64,000 nt of DNA, taken from NCBI RefSeq assembly GCF_016654015.1, contig NZ_JAEPWM010000004.1:62001-126000 (forward strand), read 5' to 3'. Source of the DNA: Ramlibacter ginsenosidimutans. GTDB lineage: Bacteria > Pseudomonadota > Gammaproteobacteria > Burkholderiales > Burkholderiaceae_C. How positions within the stretch are numbered: the stretch's first letter is position 1; every line of letters begins with the position of its first letter. The notes below the pieces were generated by a model. The model was not told the DNA's origin. It saw only the letters and a program-made list of their open reading frames with translations, and ran no database searches. This document shows, piece by piece, positions 36,801 to 47,390 of the stretch. Made by a program: the position numbers and the translations under genes.

Positions 36801-37703
36801 TCAGGCCGCCTGCGGCTCCGGCTTGAGCAGCTCGGTCGCGAGTTCGTGGGTGAGCGCCGCCACGTCCTCGCGCTGCTTGAACAGGATGCCGGCGGTGTCG
36901 GTGACGACTTCCGGGTCGAGCGCCAGCGTGTCGAGCGCCACCAGCGCCTTGGCCCATTCCACGCTCTCGGCGATCCCGGGCGCGCGCTGGAACGCGTTCG
37001 CAAAAGGCTGGCTGCGCAGCCGGCCGACGAAGGCCGCGACCTGCTGCGACAAGGCCTCGCTCGCCTCGGGCACGCGCGCGCGCACGATGGCGAGCTCGCG
37101 TTCGCGATCCGGGTAGTCCAGCCAGTGATAGAGGCAACGCCGCTTCACCGCGTCGTTCAGCTCGCGCGTGCGGTTGCTGGTGAGGATGGTCACCGGCGTG
37201 GCGCGCGCCTGGATCGTGCCGATCTCCGGGATGCTCACCTGGTACTCGCCCAGGTACTCCAGCAGGAAGGCCTCGAACGGTTCGTCGGCGCGATCCACTT
37301 CGTCGATCAGCAGCACGGCGCCGGGCTCGGGCGCCTGCAGCGCCTGCAGCAGCGGCCGGCGAATCAGGTAGCGGTCCTGGTAGACCTCGCGCTCGATCTG
37401 GTCCGCGCTCTCGCGCCCTTCGACCGCGCGCATGTGCAGCAGCTGCGCGGCGTAGTTCCATTCGTAGAGCGCCTCGCGCAGCTCGAGACCGTCGTAGCAC
37501 TGCAAGCGGATCAGGGACCGCTGCAAGGCGGTCGCGAGCGATTTGGCCAGCTCCGTCTTGCCTACGCCGGGCTCGCCTTCCAGCAGCAGCGGACGCTGCA
37601 GGCGCAGGGCCAGGTAGACAGCGGTGGCGAGCCGGCGTTCCGCGTAGTAGCCGGCAGCCTGCAGCCCCTGCTGCAGCGCCTCGATGGAGGGAAAAGCGGT
37701 CAT
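36801..37703 (-). CDS. coxD: CoxD-family MoxR AAA+ ATPase
   Basis: A 300-residue AAA+ ATPase of the MoxR group. It shows Walker A GEPGVGKTEL, Walker B AVLLIDEVDRADEPF and sensor 1 ILTSNRTREL. It starts at ATG 37703 (MTAFPSIEALQQGL). CoxD unfolds or remodels Mo hydroxylases during metal-centre assembly with CoxE. It opens a continuous minus-strand run: coxD, coxE, coxG, Bug binding protein, then the PQQ-associated ABC genes. A short inverted repeat (37717-37738) lies just upstream. Confidence 0.93.
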   Translation of the reverse strand: MTAFPSIEALQQGLQAAGYYAERRLATAVYLALRLQRPLLLEGEPGVGKTELAKSLATALQRSLIRLQCYDGLELREALYEWNYAAQLLHMRAVEGRESADQIEREVYQDRYLIRRPLLQALQAPEPGAVLLIDEVDRADEPFEAFLLEYLGEYQVSIPEIGTIQARATPVTILTSNRTRELNDAVKRRCLYHWLDYPDRERELAIVRARVPEASEALSQQVAAFVGRLRSQPFANAFQRAPGIAESVEWAKALVALDTLALDPEVVTDTAGILFKQREDVAALTHELATELLKPEPQAA

Positions 37704-37716
37704 GCGGCTATTGTCC

Positions 37717-37738
37717 CCCTGCGCGCTCCGGCGCAGGG
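37717..37738. repeat. Short inverted repeat upstream of coxD
   Basis: CCCTGCGC (37717-37724) and GCGCAGGG (37731-37738) with a six-base loop sit in the divergent 91-base gap between coxD and the membrane protein gene. It could be an operator or a leader hairpin. Nothing in the window matches it. Confidence 0.35.
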
Positions 37739-37794
37739 CTTGGCGGGTGGGGACGACCCGGCGATGATCCGGGTGAACGAGGAAGAGGGGCTCC

Positions 37795-38457
37795 ATGCCG
37801 GAACAAGACCGCACGGCGCGAACGCGTCTCCTGAGCCCCGTCGACCGCATCTCGGAGGTGCTGTTCGGGCTGATCATGGCCGTGACCATCGTCGGTTCGC
37901 TGTCGGTCGCGACGGCGGGAAGGCAGGATGCGCGACTCGCCATGGCCGCGGCCCTGGGCTGCAACATTGCCTGGGGCCTGGTCGACGCCGTCATGTTCCT
38001 CGTGCGCACGCTCACCGAGCGCAGCCGCATGCGCAGCCTGGCGCGCCAGGTCCTCGCCGCCACCGATGCGGAGTCGGCGCGCCACTTCATGCAGCAGGCG
38101 CTGCCCGGCGAGCTCGTGGCGCTGGCGGGCCCGCAGGAGCTGGAGGCAATGCGCCAGCGCCTGCTGGCCGCGCCGCCGGCGGCAGGCGCCGTGCTGCGGG
38201 CCGCCGACTATGGCGGGGCGTTCGCGATCTTCCTGCTGGTGGTGGTCGCCACCCTGCCCGTCGTCCTGCCGTTCGCGATGCTGCACGACCTGGATGCGGC
38301 GATGCAGATGTCGCGCATCGTGGCGCTGGCGATGCTGTTCCTCTCCGGCGCCGCCCTCGGCCGGTATGCAGGCCACGCGAGTCCGGCCCACACCGGCCTC
38401 GCGATGGCGGTCTTCGGCGCGGTGCTGATCCTGGCCGTGATCGCCCTCGGAGGCTGA
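37795..38457 (+). CDS. VIT1/CCC1-like membrane protein
   Basis: A 220-residue protein with two hydrophobic segments near the start (DRISEVLFGLIMAVTIVGSL and ALGCNIAWGLVDAVMFLV), a soluble helical middle, then three segments at the end. The first half resembles the VIT/CCC1 iron-manganese transporter family, but the protein is short and its metal-binding middle is not evident, so transport is unproven. It is transcribed against the genes around it, between coxD and coxM, and divides the Cox structural and accessory genes. Confidence 0.72.
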   Translation: MPEQDRTARTRLLSPVDRISEVLFGLIMAVTIVGSLSVATAGRQDARLAMAAALGCNIAWGLVDAVMFLVRTLTERSRMRSLARQVLAATDAESARHFMQQALPGELVALAGPQELEAMRQRLLAAPPAAGAVLRAADYGGAFAIFLLVVVATLPVVLPFAMLHDLDAAMQMSRIVALAMLFLSGAALGRYAGHASPAHTGLAMAVFGAVLILAVIALGG

Positions 38458-38483
38458 CACGCGGACCGGCCCCGGCCGGCGCA

Positions 38484-39278
38484 TCAGCCCAGCGCCTTCG
38501 CCACCGCGCGCTGCGCCAGCACCGAGATCAGGTTGGCACGGTAGGCCGCGCTGCCATGCAGGTCCGCGGACAGGTTGCCCGCATCGATCCTCACCCCAGC
38601 GGCCGCCTCGGGCGTGAAGCTCTTGCTGAGCGCCTGCTCCAGCCCCGTGTGCCGGAACACGCCGTTGCCACCGCCGGTGACCGCCACGCGCACGCCGCTG
38701 TCGGTCTGCGCCACGCAGACGCCGATCAACGCGAAGCGCGAGGCCGGCTGCTTGAACTTCAGGTAGGCCGCGCGTTTCGGAATCGGGAAGCTCACCGAGG
38801 TGATCAGCTCGCCGTCGTTCAGCGCCGTGGCGAACATGCCCTGGAAGAAGTCGTCGGCCGCGATCTTGCGCTGCGTGGTCTGGATGGTCGCGTTCAGCGC
38901 CAGTGCGCCGGCGGGATAGCAGGCCGCCGGATCGTTGTTCGCCAGCGAGCCGCCGATGGTGCCCATCGCGCGCACCTGCCGGTCGCCGATGCCGCCCGCC
39001 AGCTCCGCGAGTGCGGGGATGGCGGACTTCACTTCCGCGTGGGCGGCGACGTCGGCGTGCCGCGTCATCGCCCCGATCACGATGGCATTGCCCTCGCGGC
39101 GGATGCCGGAGAGCTCCGCGATCGCGCCCAGGTCCACCAGCTTCTCGGGGTTGGCCAGGCGCAGCTTCATCGAGGCGAGCAGGGTCTGGCCGCCCGCCAG
39201 CACCTTGGCGCCGCCGGCCGCTGCCGCGCGCTGGGCGTCGGCCAGCGAGGCAGGCCGTTCGAAGGTGAATTCATACAT
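38484..39278 (-). CDS. coxM: Mo hydroxylase FAD subunit (CoxM-like)
   Basis: A 264-residue FAD-binding subunit of a xanthine-dehydrogenase-type enzyme. FAD contacts are seen in KVLAGGQTLLASMKLRLANP (29-48) and GTIGGSLANNDPAACYPAGA (about 106-125). It passes electrons from the iron-sulfur subunit to FAD and on to quinone or another acceptor. It lies 21 bases after coxL. It ends 26 bases from the convergent membrane protein gene. Confidence 0.93.
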   Translation of the reverse strand: MYEFTFERPASLADAQRAAAAGGAKVLAGGQTLLASMKLRLANPEKLVDLGAIAELSGIRREGNAIVIGAMTRHADVAAHAEVKSAIPALAELAGGIGDRQVRAMGTIGGSLANNDPAACYPAGALALNATIQTTQRKIAADDFFQGMFATALNDGELITSVSFPIPKRAAYLKFKQPASRFALIGVCVAQTDSGVRVAVTGGGNGVFRHTGLEQALSKSFTPEAAAGVRIDAGNLSADLHGSAAYRANLISVLAQRAVAKALG

Positions 39279-39299
39279 GGTGTTCGTCTCCTTCGGTTC

Positions 39300-41675
<2,376 letters not shown>

Positions 41676-41684
41676 GGCGGCCTC

Positions 41685-42158
<474 letters not shown>

Positions 42159-42254
42159 GGGATCTGTCTCCTTGGGGACGGACTGGCATTGTTGAATTGC
42201 GCCCCGCTCCCCTGCTCAGGCCAAACCCTAGGTGGGCCGGGCACTGGCGGGAAA

Positions 42255-42270
42255 TTCTCAAAATGGAACA
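42255..42270. promoter_or_regulatory. Candidate activator site between coxS and the GAF-Fis regulator
   Basis: TTCTCAAAATGGAACA is identical to 30194-30209 upstream of the PQQ dehydrogenase and in the same orientation to its minus-strand target. It lies 96 bases before coxS and 53 bases before the divergent regulator gene, so it could serve both. A further small palindrome GACACTGTC lies near 42291. Confidence 0.62.
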
Positions 42271-42323
42271 ATGGCCCCCGGGCAGTGCAGGACACTGTCG
42301 GGCAGGAGATCCAAGGAACGTCC

Positions 42324-43442
42324 ATGAACCCAGCAGGCGCCAGTGCCGGCGCGGAACGGCTGCTGCAGATCGCGCGCGCGCGGCAGGCGGTGATGGAGGA
42401 AGGCCGGTCGATGACCGATGTGCTCGTCCAGGGCTGGTACGACGCCGGCTGGATCGAGCGTTCGTGGCGGCGCTGCCTGGTCAATGGCCAGCGGCCGCAC
42501 GACCACGTCACCTTCGCCGCGGTGCCCGACCAGCAGATGCGCCGCGCCGCCGAAGGGAGCCGCGCGCTCGTCACCGCCGCGCGCCCGGTCCTCGAGCAAC
42601 TGGGCCGGGCCATTGCGAGCACGCGCTACTTCGCCATCCTCACCGACGAAGCAGGCGTCGTGGTCGACGCGCACGGGCCGATCGACCGCGCCGACCCGAG
42701 GGCCGCCCTGATCACGCGCGTAGGCGTGGACCTCTCCGAGCGCAGCGTGGGAACCACCGCGATCGGCGCCGCGCTCGCGGAGCTGCAACCGGTGTGGCTG
42801 CACCGGGGCGAGCACTTCTTCCAGGAGACCAGCTGCTACAGCTGCGCGGGCGCGCCGCTGTTCGGCCCGGACGGCCGCTGCGTGGGCATGCTGGACCTGA
42901 CCGGGATCGACGCGGCCGAGCGGCCCGAACTCAAGCACCTGGTCGCGCAGTCCGCGCGCAGCATCGAGAACGCCCTGGCCGTCTCGCGCCCGCACCGGCT
43001 GGTCCTGCGCCTGAACTGGCCGGGTCGCCTGCTGGGCGACGACGACGACGGCCTGCTGTGCCTGGACGACGAGGGCTGGGTGACCGGCAGCAATGGCGCC
43101 GCGCGCCAGATGATTCCGGCGCTCGCTCCGTCGCGCGGGCCGGTGCATTGCAGCGAACTGTTCGCGCAACCGTGGGAGCCGCTCTTCGACGAGGCGCACC
43201 GCGCGGAGCAGGTCCCGCAGGACCTGGCGCTGTGGTCCGGCCTGCGCCTGTCCTGCCTGCCGCAGCCCGCCGGCGAAGCGCGCACCGGTGCCGGCATGCG
43301 CATGCCGCTGCGCGACGTGGAGATCGCGATGATCCGCAAGGCCGTGAGCGACGCCCGCGGCAACGTCATGGAAGCGGCCCGCTCGCTCGGCATCAGCCGC
43401 GCCACGGTGTATCGCAAGCTGGCGCAGAAGACGGGGAAGTAG
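42324..43442 (+). CDS. GAF-Fis transcriptional regulator without AAA+ domain
   Basis: A 372-residue regulator resembling AcoR-type activators. It has an N-terminal AcoR-like region (RERS-like SWRRCLVNGQRPHDHV), a GAF domain about 65-200 (GVDLSERSVGTTAIGAALAE, HFFQETSCYSCAGAPLFGPD) and a C-terminal Fis helix-turn-helix (GNVMEAARSLGISRATVYRK). AcoR-like proteins usually exceed 600 residues with a sigma-54 AAA+ domain (GAFTGA). That domain is absent here, the region 200-325 being short and unrelated. It is divergent from coxS and probably senses the pathway substrate. Confidence 0.88.
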   Translation: MNPAGASAGAERLLQIARARQAVMEEGRSMTDVLVQGWYDAGWIERSWRRCLVNGQRPHDHVTFAAVPDQQMRRAAEGSRALVTAARPVLEQLGRAIASTRYFAILTDEAGVVVDAHGPIDRADPRAALITRVGVDLSERSVGTTAIGAALAELQPVWLHRGEHFFQETSCYSCAGAPLFGPDGRCVGMLDLTGIDAAERPELKHLVAQSARSIENALAVSRPHRLVLRLNWPGRLLGDDDDGLLCLDDEGWVTGSNGAARQMIPALAPSRGPVHCSELFAQPWEPLFDEAHRAEQVPQDLALWSGLRLSCLPQPAGEARTGAGMRMPLRDVEIAMIRKAVSDARGNVMEAARSLGISRATVYRKLAQKTGK

Positions 43443-43492
43443 CGGTTCGTTCACGACACTGGCCCCGTGTCACGGTGATTGAATCGGAAACC

Positions 43493-43580
43493 GTAGGCTG
43501 GTGGTGAGCCGCAGGCGAACCCCAGCTTGCTGCGCTACGCTGGATCGCTGGGGTTCGCGGTGCTCACCGCCAGCCTACGA
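43493..43580. repeat. GTAGGCTGG palindromic repeat, full copy
   Basis: It runs from GTAGGCTGGTGGTGAGC to GGTGCTCACCGCCAGCCTAC, with the inner arms GCGAACCCCAGC and GCTGGGGTTCGC. A near-perfect hairpin about 88 bases long, 50 bases after the regulator gene. The same family is at 2951 (one arm) and 61915-61987 (full). It may act as a terminator or is a dispersed REP-like unit. Confidence 0.85.
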
Positions 43581-43625
43581 GTACGAGGGTCCGTGAGGCT
43601 TACGCGCAGGGGCCACACTGTTCAT

Positions 43626-43906
43626 CGTCGCGGCAGGCGGCGTGCGGTGCAGGCCCGCATGAAGGGCATCGCCTGGAAGCCGGTCCGGGCGGCGGAGCGC
43701 GGTTACGAGAGCGCAGCGTATCGAACCGCGCGTACGTTTCATGCTACCGCGGCACTTGTCCGAGCAGAGAGTTTGACCGCTGCGCGGGCAAACTCTCTGC
43801 GAGTTGTGCCGCGCGACGCCGCCCGGACCGGCTTGCAGGGGAGTCGGCGCGCGCAGCCGCCGACCGATGCCCAGCGGGCCTGCACCGCACGCCGCCTGCC
43901 GCGACG
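43626..43906. repeat. 281-base nested inverted repeat
   Basis: The outer arms 43626-43658 and 43874-43906 are perfect 33-base inverted repeats. Inside them, 43677-43694 (AAGCCGGTCCGGGCGGCG) pairs perfectly with 43817-43834. Further in are CGCGGCAC/GTGCCGCG (43748-43755, 43806-43813) and GCAGAGAGTTTG/CAAACTCTCTGC (43764-43775, 43789-43800), plus a local GCGCGGTT/AACCGCGC pair. No convincing gene is inside, though open frames exist on both strands. With the repeat at 43493 it fills most of the 516-base gene-free gap 43443-43958. No target-site duplication is seen. Confidence 0.85.
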
Positions 43907-43958
43907 CCCACCGCGCTCCGCAGAGGCAACGAGTGCGTGGCCGAAATCGTCCGCCCCT

Positions 43959-44714
43959 CTAACCTGCCAACGCAATCACCACCGCCGACGCATCGAGGTG
44001 AGCGAACGCGGCATCACCTCGGCGCAATCCCTGCGCGGCCGGGGCGAATCCCACCAGTTGCGCGCCCCCTTCCAGCGACAGCGCCACTTCGCCGGCCGCG
44101 GCCGCGCGCGTTGCGCGGCTGACGGTGCCCGCGAGCACGTTCGCGCGCGCCGGGTCGGCGACTGCAAGCACGTCGACCGCCGTCGCCTTGCACAGCGCCA
44201 GCACCTCCTGCCCTTTCGCCAGCTGCAGCAACTGCACGCTCTCGCCGGTGATGCGCGCCACAAGCGTGGCGCCACCGGGCAGTTCGAGCGTCACGTCGTA
44301 CGCCCCACCGGACCGCTTCAGCGCGGAGATCCGGCAAGGCAGGTGATTGCGCATGCTGGTGCGCAGCCCCAGGGCCGCCACGCTAGCCGGCAGCCCGCCA
44401 CGTTGCGCCAGGCGATCGAGAACCGCCTCGCGGGCGCGCGCGACCTCGTCGGCGGCCTGCAGCACCTGCATGCCGGCTTGCGTGAGCCGCGCACCGCCAC
44501 CGCCGGCGCCGCCGACCGCGCGCTCCACGAGCGGCGCGCCGGCCAGGTTGCTCAAGGTGTCGAGCGCCTGCCAGGCCGCCTTGTAGCTCACCCCCGCATC
44601 GCGCGCGGCCTGCGAGATGGAGCCGAGCGCGCCGACGCGGCGCAGGATCTCCACGCGCTTGTCCGCCACCGCGTGCACCAGCGCGCCGGCGAGCTGCAGG
44701 GGTCGACGGGGCAT
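43959..44714 (-). CDS. modE: Molybdate-responsive regulator ModE
   Basis: A 251-residue ModE. The N-terminal winged helix is LysR-like (RRVGALGSISQAARDAGVSY). Two C-terminal Mop/TOBE domains bind molybdate (RNHLPCRISALKRSGGAYDV and SRATRAAAAGEVALSLEGGA). With molybdate bound it represses modABC. It is divergent from modA, with an inverted-repeat operator in the 44-base gap between its start and the modA GTG I prefer. The length is close to the E. coli protein. Confidence 0.94.
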   Translation of the reverse strand: MPRRPLQLAGALVHAVADKRVEILRRVGALGSISQAARDAGVSYKAAWQALDTLSNLAGAPLVERAVGGAGGGGARLTQAGMQVLQAADEVARAREAVLDRLAQRGGLPASVAALGLRTSMRNHLPCRISALKRSGGAYDVTLELPGGATLVARITGESVQLLQLAKGQEVLALCKATAVDVLAVADPARANVLAGTVSRATRAAAAGEVALSLEGGAQLVGFAPAAQGLRRGDAAFAHLDASAVVIALAG

Positions 44715-44719
44715 GCACC

Positions 44720-44750
44720 TATACTAGCGCTATTCCTTGGATGAATAGCG
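44720..44750. promoter_or_regulatory. modA promoter and ModE-type operator
   Basis: CGCTATTC-N7-GAATAGCG (44728-44750) is a perfect inverted repeat like ModE Mo-boxes, which carry CGNTAT-type ends. TATACT at 44720-44725 could be the -10 box of modA, putting the transcription start inside the operator, as expected for a repressor. It also lies just in front of modE, so autoregulation is possible. Confidence 0.65.
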
Positions 44751-44758
44751 GGGGTCCC

Positions 44759-45505
44759 GTGCTGCGAGCCTGGCTGACGACGTGGATGCTGGCGCTGGCC
44801 GCCGTATCGGCGCAGGCCGCGCAGGTGCAGGTGGCCGTGGCGGCCAACATGGCCGCGCCGATGAAGCAGATCGCCGCCGACTTCGAACGCGCCACGGGAC
44901 ACCACGCGGTCGTCGTGCTCGGTTCCACCGGCAAGCTGTATGCGCAGATCCGCGTGGGCGCGCCCTTCGACGTGCTGCTGGCCGCCGACGACGAGACTCC
45001 GGCGCGGCTGGAGGCCGAAGGACTCGCCGTCCGCGGCACGCGCTTCACGTATGCGACGGGGCGCCTCGTGCTGTGGAGCGCCGACCCGGCCGCGGTGGAC
45101 GCGCAAGGCCAGGTCCTGCGCCAGCCGCCGCAGGGCAAGCTGGCCATCGCCGATCCGCGGCTCGCGCCCTACGGCGCGGCTGCCCTGCAGGTGCTGGCAG
45201 CACTCGGCGTCGCCTCCGCCTGGGCGCCGCATCTCGTGCAGGGCGAAAGCATAGGCCAGGCCTACCAGTTCACCGCGACGGGCAACGCCCGCCTGGGCTT
45301 CGTCGCACTCGCGCAGGTCATGGCCGCCGGCCGCATCACCAGCGGCTCGGCGTGGATCGTTCCGGCGGACCTGCACAAGCCGCTGCGGCAGGACGCCATC
45401 GTGCTCACCCCCGGCCGGTCCAACGCAGCCGCCGCCGCCCTGCTGCACTACCTGCGTGGCGATGCCGCCCGCGCCACACTGCGCGGCTACGGCTATGTCA
45501 CCTGA
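44759..45505 (+). CDS. modA: Molybdate ABC transporter binding protein
   Basis: A 248-residue ModA with signal peptide MLRAWLTTWMLALAAVSAQA. Oxyanion-contact blocks are VAVAANMAAPMKQIAADFER, STGKLYAQIRVGAPFDVLLA and ITSGSAWIVP. I prefer GTG 44759, because the ATG at 44741 lies inside the operator and only nine bases after the probable transcription start; the ATG would add six residues. First gene of modABC. Confidence 0.92.
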   Translation: MLRAWLTTWMLALAAVSAQAAQVQVAVAANMAAPMKQIAADFERATGHHAVVVLGSTGKLYAQIRVGAPFDVLLAADDETPARLEAEGLAVRGTRFTYATGRLVLWSADPAAVDAQGQVLRQPPQGKLAIADPRLAPYGAAALQVLAALGVASAWAPHLVQGESIGQAYQFTATGNARLGFVALAQVMAAGRITSGSAWIVPADLHKPLRQDAIVLTPGRSNAAAAALLHYLRGDAARATLRGYGYVT

Positions 45506-45511
45506 CGCATC

Positions 45512-46192
45512 GTGTTCACGCAAGAAGACCTGCAGGCGATCTGGCTCACGCTGAAGCTGGCCACGGCCACCACGGCGCTGCTGCTGGTACTGGCGACGCC
45601 GCTCGCCTGGTGGCTGGCGCGCACGCAAACGCGCTGGCGCGGCCCCGTGTCGGCGCTGGTCGCCCTGCCCCTGGTGCTGCCGCCGACGGTGCTGGGCTTC
45701 TACCTGCTGGTCGCCTTCGGGCCGCAGGGCTGGGGCGGGCAGCTCACGCAGGCGCTGGGACTGGGGCTGCTGCCCTTCACCTTCGGCGGACTGCTGCTCG
45801 GCTCCGTCCTCTACTCGCTGCCCTTCGCAGTGCAGCCGCTGCAGCACGCGTTCGAAGGCGTGGGGCGCCGGCCGCTGGAGGTCGCGGCCACCTTGCGCGC
45901 CGGCCCGCTGGATTCCTTCGTCCACGTCGTGCTGCCGCTCGCGCGCGGCGGCTTCGTGCAGGCGGCCGTCCTGAGCTTCGCGCACACGGTGGGCGAGTTC
46001 GGCGTGGTGCTCATGATCGGCGGCAACATCCCGCAGCAGACCCGCGTCGTCTCCACCCAGATCTACGGCCACGTCGAGGCCCTGGAATACACGCAGGCGC
46101 ACTCGCTCGCGGCGGCCATGCTGGCGTTTTCGTTCGTGGTGCTGCTCTCGCTGGCGCTGCTGAACCGGCGCAGCGCGCGGGTGCTGGGATGA
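45512..46192 (+). CDS. modB: Molybdate ABC transporter permease
   Basis: A 226-residue inner-membrane permease with five to six hydrophobic segments. The cytoplasmic EAA loop is EVAATLRAGPLDSFVHVVLP, followed by TVGEFGVVLMIGGNIPQQTR, characteristic of ModB. It begins with GTG 45512, six bases after modA, and its stop overlaps the modC ATG. Length and order are standard. Confidence 0.95.
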   Translation: MFTQEDLQAIWLTLKLATATTALLLVLATPLAWWLARTQTRWRGPVSALVALPLVLPPTVLGFYLLVAFGPQGWGGQLTQALGLGLLPFTFGGLLLGSVLYSLPFAVQPLQHAFEGVGRRPLEVAATLRAGPLDSFVHVVLPLARGGFVQAAVLSFAHTVGEFGVVLMIGGNIPQQTRVVSTQIYGHVEALEYTQAHSLAAAMLAFSFVVLLSLALLNRRSARVLG

Positions 46193-47262
46193 CAGGCCTC
46201 GCGATCCGCGTGCGCCTGCCGCGGCCGGACTTCCTGCTCGATTGCGACCTGCACCTGCCCGCCAGCGGCATCACGGCGGTGTTCGGTCCGTCCGGCTCGG
46301 GCAAGACCACGCTGCTGCGCTGTGTCGCCGGACTGGAGCGGCCGGCGCAGGCGCGGGTCGTGCTGCAGGGCGAGACCTGGGAAGACAGCGAGCGCGGCCT
46401 GCGCCTGCCCACGCACCGCCGGCCCCTGGGCTACGTGTTCCAGGAGGCGAGCCTGTTCGACCACCTCGACGTGGCCGGCAACCTGCGCTTCGCGCACCGG
46501 CGCGCGGGACGCGATGCAGCCCCGCTGCAGCCGCTGCTCGAACTCCTGGGCATCGCCGGACTGCAAGGGCGGCGGCCCGGTGAGCTGTCCGGCGGCGAAC
46601 GCCAGCGGGTGGCGATCGCCCGCGCGCTGGCCACGGGCCCTCGCGTGCTCTTGCTGGACGAGCCGCTCGCTGCGCTCGACCTCGCGCGCCGCCGCGAGAT
46701 CCTGCCCTGGCTGGAGCGGCTGCGCGACGAGTTGCGGATCCCGATGCTCTACGTCACGCACGCGGGCGACGAGGTGGCGCGGATGGCCGACCACCTCGTG
46801 CTGCTGGACGCGGGCCGCGTGCGCGCCTCCGGGCCGCTGGCGGAGACGCTGGCGCGCATCGACCTGCCCGCGGTGCCCGGCGAGGAAGCGGGCGCGCTGC
46901 TGCACGGCGCCATCGGCCAGCGCGACGCGCGCTGGCAGCTCGCCGAGGTCCGCTTCGAGGGCGGCGCCCTGTGGATCGCCGACCCGGGCTTCGCATCGGG
47001 GCATCCGGTGCGCGTGCACGTGCTGGCGCGCGACGTGAGCCTGGCGCTGGTGCCGCCGCAACAGAGCTCGATCCAGAACGTGCTCCCCGCCATCGTCCGC
47101 GCCATCGCGCCCGGCGGCCATCCCTCGCAGGCGCTCGTGCAGCTCGCGTGCGGGCCGACGCTGCTGCTCTCGCGTGTCACTACGCGCTCGGTGGAGGCAC
47201 TGGAGCTCGCGCCGGGCCGCAGCGTCTGGGCCCAGGTGAAGTCCGCCGCACTGGTCGCCTAG
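46189..47262 (+). CDS. modC: Molybdate ABC transporter ATPase
   Basis: A 357-residue ATPase. Walker A is GPSGSGKTT, the Q loop is YVFQEASLF, the signature LSGGERQRVAI and Walker B VLLLDEPLAALD. A C-terminal Mop/TOBE regulatory domain (about 290-352, SSIQNVLPAIVRAIAPGGHP) is typical of ModC and binds molybdate. ATG 46189 overlaps the modB stop, so translation is coupled. It supplies molybdenum for the coxSLM enzyme encoded next door. Confidence 0.96.
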   Translation: MTGLAIRVRLPRPDFLLDCDLHLPASGITAVFGPSGSGKTTLLRCVAGLERPAQARVVLQGETWEDSERGLRLPTHRRPLGYVFQEASLFDHLDVAGNLRFAHRRAGRDAAPLQPLLELLGIAGLQGRRPGELSGGERQRVAIARALATGPRVLLLDEPLAALDLARRREILPWLERLRDELRIPMLYVTHAGDEVARMADHLVLLDAGRVRASGPLAETLARIDLPAVPGEEAGALLHGAIGQRDARWQLAEVRFEGGALWIADPGFASGHPVRVHVLARDVSLALVPPQQSSIQNVLPAIVRAIAPGGHPSQALVQLACGPTLLLSRVTTRSVEALELAPGRSVWAQVKSAALVA

Positions 47263-47390
47263 CGCGCCGGGCGCGCACGCTGCCCCTGCGTGCAGGGCCA
47301 TTGCCCCGCACCCGGATGGCGGCGGCAGCGCCGCCCTGCGACCATGCCCGATTCCCGCTGGACCTTCTGCGCACCGCGGGCAATCAGGAA

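Noticed and set aside
42181-42200. A sigma-54-like promoter (TGGCA...TTGC) near coxS
   Set aside because: The GG and GC are 12 bases apart instead of 10, and it is oriented toward the regulator with a long leader, so it does not fit.
43739-43975. Small frames inside the nested inverted repeat
   Set aside because: Open frames on both strands follow from GC content and symmetry. No start signal or similarity supports them.
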